Assembly: GCA_958428235.1 (NCBI GenBank)
Contig: CAUAFG010000028.1
Span: 1 to 23,718 of the forward strand
Reading direction: 5' to 3'
Source: Faeciplasma sp900553675
GTDB taxonomy: Bacteria > Bacillota > Clostridia > Oscillospirales > Ruminococcaceae
Length of the DNA stretch: 23,718 nucleotides
The position numbers were made by a program, and so were the translations under genes. A model generated the notes under the pieces. That model worked only from the letters and a program-made list of their open reading frames with translations, made no database searches and was not told where the DNA came from. Each line of letters opens with the position of its first letter. Position 1 is the stretch's first letter. Shown here in pieces: positions 21,077 to 23,718 of the stretch.

Positions 21077-22552
21077 ATGGCGACGAAAAAATATGAAAGC
21101 ATGCGCATTATGTCCCTTGAAGGCAGTGTGGTGTTCAAAAATGACGGTTTTACCGCCACCAAAGGCGGCAAGCCCGATCCCAAGGCGTTCAGAGGCGTTC
21201 TCGATGAGAGCCTTGACACCTTGAAGCTCGCAGAGGTGTACGATCGGCACAAAAGCGAGCTTGCTTACCCTTATCTCGACGGCAAGAAGCGATTCTGCCG
21301 CGCCGTTGTGAGCCTTTCCTTCAACCGTGCGATCAAGCTGTACGAGTCATACGGCAACCGCTACGTTCTGAACGGTCACAGCGTCACCGACGCGGATATG
21401 CAGGATCATGTCTGTATCGGCACCGTAGGCGGCAAGCCGACGCTGATCGCCATAGACGTCTTCTTCCGGGAGAATAGCGGATATATCCCCGTGGAGAAAC
21501 CGATTGCGGAAGATATCCTCGGCAAGTATTTCAAATATGATGCTGATACGCGCTCATATAAGCGAAGCGACAAGACCATCCCCACGGATATCAGCTGCCG
21601 GGAGATCCGTGAGCATCTCTACACCCATGGCTTCGATATTGACGGCATCCATTATGTTCGCTACAAGCGAAGCGCTGGTGCAAGCCGCGACGGTCGTTGC
21701 CTTTTTATCGCAGAACCGCTGTATGCGGATATGATGGCATGGAGCTCCTGCGACCTTTCTGCCGACACTGCCTCCGATCAGGCTTCCTGGCAGGCGTATA
21801 TCGCGCTTACGCTCAGCAGCATCGAGAGCACGATCAGGCTTCCCAAGAAATCCATCCTTATTATTCGCGACAGAGTCAGCCGCTTTACCGAAAACGTGAT
21901 ATGCGTCAAGGAAACCGATACGCACGACCTTCGGGCAGAGGAGGAAGAAACCGAGATCGAAAACGTCATCTGGGACGGCGAGGCTCTGCTGGATGCCGAG
22001 ATATTCAACGCGAACGGATACGGCACACGCGGTATGATGCTTCTGCGCAACCGTTTCTTCAAGACCTGTGCATTCAACACCAACCTGCAGGATTGGTTCT
22101 TTGATAACGACATCACACAGGTAAGCCGACTTGCGGGCTATACCACGGCGCGCGATATCAAGGACATTAAGCTGGTCATCACCGAGAGCAGTGTGAAGTA
22201 CTTCAAGTTCATGCCAAAGGATATGCCCTTCGAGCAGAAGTGCAAACGCTTTCTCGACGCGCTCTACGAAGGCAAGAACAGCTCTGTCTTCGGTGTTGTC
22301 AAGGCTGACCACGATGCCCCGCTTATGGACGGCATGATGGCATATACCAACTATCAGCTTCTCAATACCATCGGGCTCACCCGTGAGGGCGTCGGCAAGC
22401 TCCTTGAGCCTTCCTTTGAGTATCTGCAGGATATGCTGAACCGTTCTCCTTTTATGCGCTATCAGATCAATATGACCACAGACCACGCCACCATTGCGGA
22501 AAATGAAGTCCCCGACCTTGCAAATACCGCCGGGATACCGTTCTCGATATGA
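21077..22552 (+). CDS. RdRP-like polymerase, first half (barrel 1)
   Basis: A 491-residue protein, not a named family to me. Features match the N-terminal half of two-barrel RNA polymerases of the QDE-1/RDR and YonO type. YKRSAGASRDGRCLF (196-210) resembles the RdRP S-x-S-Q-x-R motif. IWDGEALLD (298-306) resembles the D-G-x-G motif of the first double-psi barrel. MLLRNRFFKTCAFNT (321-335), with K329, corresponds to the Q-x-R-x-G-x-K-G lysine segment. The first 190 residues and the helical C-terminus (about 340-491) are unassigned. GAAGGAGG precedes the ATG. The stop overlaps the next gene by four bases, so the two products are made together and probably form one enzyme. RNA or DNA template is unknown. 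Confidence 0.65.
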   Translation: MATKKYESMRIMSLEGSVVFKNDGFTATKGGKPDPKAFRGVLDESLDTLKLAEVYDRHKSELAYPYLDGKKRFCRAVVSLSFNRAIKLYESYGNRYVLNGHSVTDADMQDHVCIGTVGGKPTLIAIDVFFRENSGYIPVEKPIAEDILGKYFKYDADTRSYKRSDKTIPTDISCREIREHLYTHGFDIDGIHYVRYKRSAGASRDGRCLFIAEPLYADMMAWSSCDLSADTASDQASWQAYIALTLSSIESTIRLPKKSILIIRDRVSRFTENVICVKETDTHDLRAEEEETEIENVIWDGEALLDAEIFNANGYGTRGMMLLRNRFFKTCAFNTNLQDWFFDNDITQVSRLAGYTTARDIKDIKLVITESSVKYFKFMPKDMPFEQKCKRFLDALYEGKNSSVFGVVKADHDAPLMDGMMAYTNYQLLNTIGLTREGVGKLLEPSFEYLQDMLNRSPFMRYQINMTTDHATIAENEVPDLANTAGIPFSI

Positions 22553-23712
22553 GCTGTCGCACGCCGCTGTTTGAGCAGACCGAATTCTACAAATCCTTCC
22601 GCAGCGACACCGTCAGGTATTTTAAGGAACGGCTGAGAAAAGGACGGATCGCAGTCAGCGGTAACTATCAGGTGCTGTTCGGTAACGCCTATGAATTTTT
22701 ATGGGCGCTCACCGATGAGAGCTACGAGCCGACCTTTTCCTTCTCATTGGATGACGGACAGGTCTGTACCACGGGTTTTGCTCACGGGGAAATGGTGCTC
22801 TGCGCCCGCAGTCCTCACATCACCATGGGCAACCTCTACCTCGCGCAGAACGCACACTGCTATGACCTTCTGCGCTATTTTAATCTTACGCCCAATATTA
22901 TTTGCGTGAATGCGATTGAAAGCAATATTCAGCAAAGGCTTAACGGATGCGATTATGACTCCGACTCCATGCTCGTCACGGATGACAAGTTGATTATCGC
23001 AGGCGTGACCGGTTGCTATGATATTCTCAAAGTCCCCGTCTGCAAGGCAGAGCCTGTCGGCAAGACTGACTATGAGAACACACCGAAAAGCCTTGCGGCG
23101 CTCGATCAGACCATCGCGAAAAATAAGATCGGGGAGATCGTCAATCTCTCGCAGTTTCTCAACTGCCTGCTGTGGGACGGGCTATTTAGCGAGAAGCAGG
23201 GCGCGCATCATCCGATGGATATTTATCACGACATCTGCATTCTCGCGGTACTGTCGGGAATGGAGATCGACAAGGCGAAGCGTTTGTACTCCGTCGATTC
23301 GGGCAAGGTGCTCTCCCGCCTGCGCCATTACCGTCAGGATTACAAGAAAAATCACGGTGGCAATCTGCCTGCCTTCTACAAATATATCGTGGGCGATGAA
23401 AGCCCCGATGCGGGTGAGAACAACGCTCACCTTGAAGCGCCTATGGCTTTCGTTCACGATGCGGCGGATGCCTTTGCCGGCAGAGCAGCCTACACAAGGA
23501 CGCTTCCCGTGTCCGAGCTGTTTGAGCTTGATCCCACAGACGCAGGTCAGAACGATACGCACAAAAAGCAAAATATCATAAAAGCGGTCAAGGACGCGCA
23601 CACAAAGATTACGGCGATGCAGACGGCTATGAAAAATGCCTCGGATGACGAGAAGATGATCCTCTGCGAGTCCTATGGTAAAAAGTCAATCGTCAAAAGT
23701 GACAAAGTATGA
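22549..23712 (+). CDS. RdRP-like polymerase, second half (catalytic barrel 2)
   Basis: A 387-residue protein. CARSPHITMGN (85-95) matches the R-x-P-x-x-x-P-G-D strand of RdRPs. LNGCDYDSDSM (131-141) matches S-G-G-D-L-D-G-D and offers three metal-binding aspartates, D135, D137 and D139. The usual glycine before the last aspartate is serine. IAKNKIGEIVN (189-199) corresponds to N-D-x-L-G-x-I, and CILAVLSGMEIDKAKR (230-245) to C-x-x-L-A-x-x-x-S-x-A-V-D-x-x-K. The order and spacing of all four follow cellular RdRPs. The last 100 residues are charged and unassigned. The ATG overlaps the preceding stop and lacks its own strong ribosome binding site, implying coupling. A nucleotidyltransferase activity is inferred. 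Confidence 0.7.
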   Translation: MSCRTPLFEQTEFYKSFRSDTVRYFKERLRKGRIAVSGNYQVLFGNAYEFLWALTDESYEPTFSFSLDDGQVCTTGFAHGEMVLCARSPHITMGNLYLAQNAHCYDLLRYFNLTPNIICVNAIESNIQQRLNGCDYDSDSMLVTDDKLIIAGVTGCYDILKVPVCKAEPVGKTDYENTPKSLAALDQTIAKNKIGEIVNLSQFLNCLLWDGLFSEKQGAHHPMDIYHDICILAVLSGMEIDKAKRLYSVDSGKVLSRLRHYRQDYKKNHGGNLPAFYKYIVGDESPDAGENNAHLEAPMAFVHDAADAFAGRAAYTRTLPVSELFELDPTDAGQNDTHKKQNIIKAVKDAHTKITAMQTAMKNASDDEKMILCESYGKKSIVKSDKV

Positions 23713-23718
23713 AGAAAA
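23709..23718 (+). CDS. Start of a third gene in the polymerase-like operon (partial)
   Basis: ATGAAGAAA begins at 23709, overlapping the preceding stop TGA (23710-23712) in the same ATGA arrangement as the previous gene pair. Only three codons (M-K-K) are inside the window, so the product cannot be identified. Confidence 0.4.

Noticed and set aside
21554..22486. A 310-residue minus-strand open frame
   Set aside because: Antisense to the polymerase-like gene, which has a strong ribosome binding site and conserved motifs; the antisense product has none.

Overview
The window looks like accessory DNA from a gut-type Clostridia genome (Firmicutes, Oscillospiraceae/Lachnospiraceae-like). The grounds are strong AGGAGG ribosome binding sites, canonical sigma-A promoters, and families typical of these genomes (TnpV, DUF6809, a large serine recombinase tail, AAA/DUF4143 ATPase, DUF3990). 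No housekeeping gene was recognised. Base composition is patchy: hsdM, hsdR and the last two genes are GC-rich, while the genes between hsdS and hsdR are very AT-rich.

Left part (1-5290): an XRE regulator with its own promoter; a remnant of a Tn4451/ICE-like element (tnpV, then a DUF6809 gene, ending in a terminator); a two-component system; and a VTC-domain (polyphosphate polymerase type) gene whose 3' end is lost at a junction with the C-terminal end of a large serine recombinase. At 5291-5335 (minus) lies the 3' part of a tRNA-Pro(UGG), from the anticodon loop to CCA, still followed by its own terminator. This looks like the attachment-site scar of an island that extends to the right.

Middle part (5336-8866): a small DUF1871-like protein, an AAA/DUF4143 ATPase whose promoter is bracketed by a 32-bp direct repeat, a 12-bp-period GTTCCG repeat with a strong hairpin, then an HTH-DUF3990 (ADP-ribosyltransferase-like) gene and a partner behind a near-perfect promoter. 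The pair leads straight into hsdM.

Type I restriction-modification locus (8906-20564): hsdM, a half-length hsdS, an inverted silent hsdS cassette, a TIR-domain protein, a tyrosine recombinase, a full-length hsdS, an unknown gene, an FRG-domain gene, hsdR and a GIY-YIG/RAMA-like gene. Four identical 14-bp sites (10915, 11576, 13905, 14584) in alternating orientation fall at the same codons of the specificity genes. Recombination between them would swap target-recognition halves in frame, so this is very probably a phase-variable shufflon run by its own recombinase.

Right end (21077-23718): two overlapping genes of unknown annotation that I read as a split, two-gene RNA polymerase of the double-psi beta-barrel superfamily, related to cellular RNA-dependent RNA polymerases (QDE-1/RDR) and phage YonO. 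The first carries a barrel-1-like region with a conserved lysine. The second carries a D-Y-D-S-D catalytic loop and the downstream helical signature of RdRPs. A third gene starts in the last bases. This pair is the most unusual content of the window.
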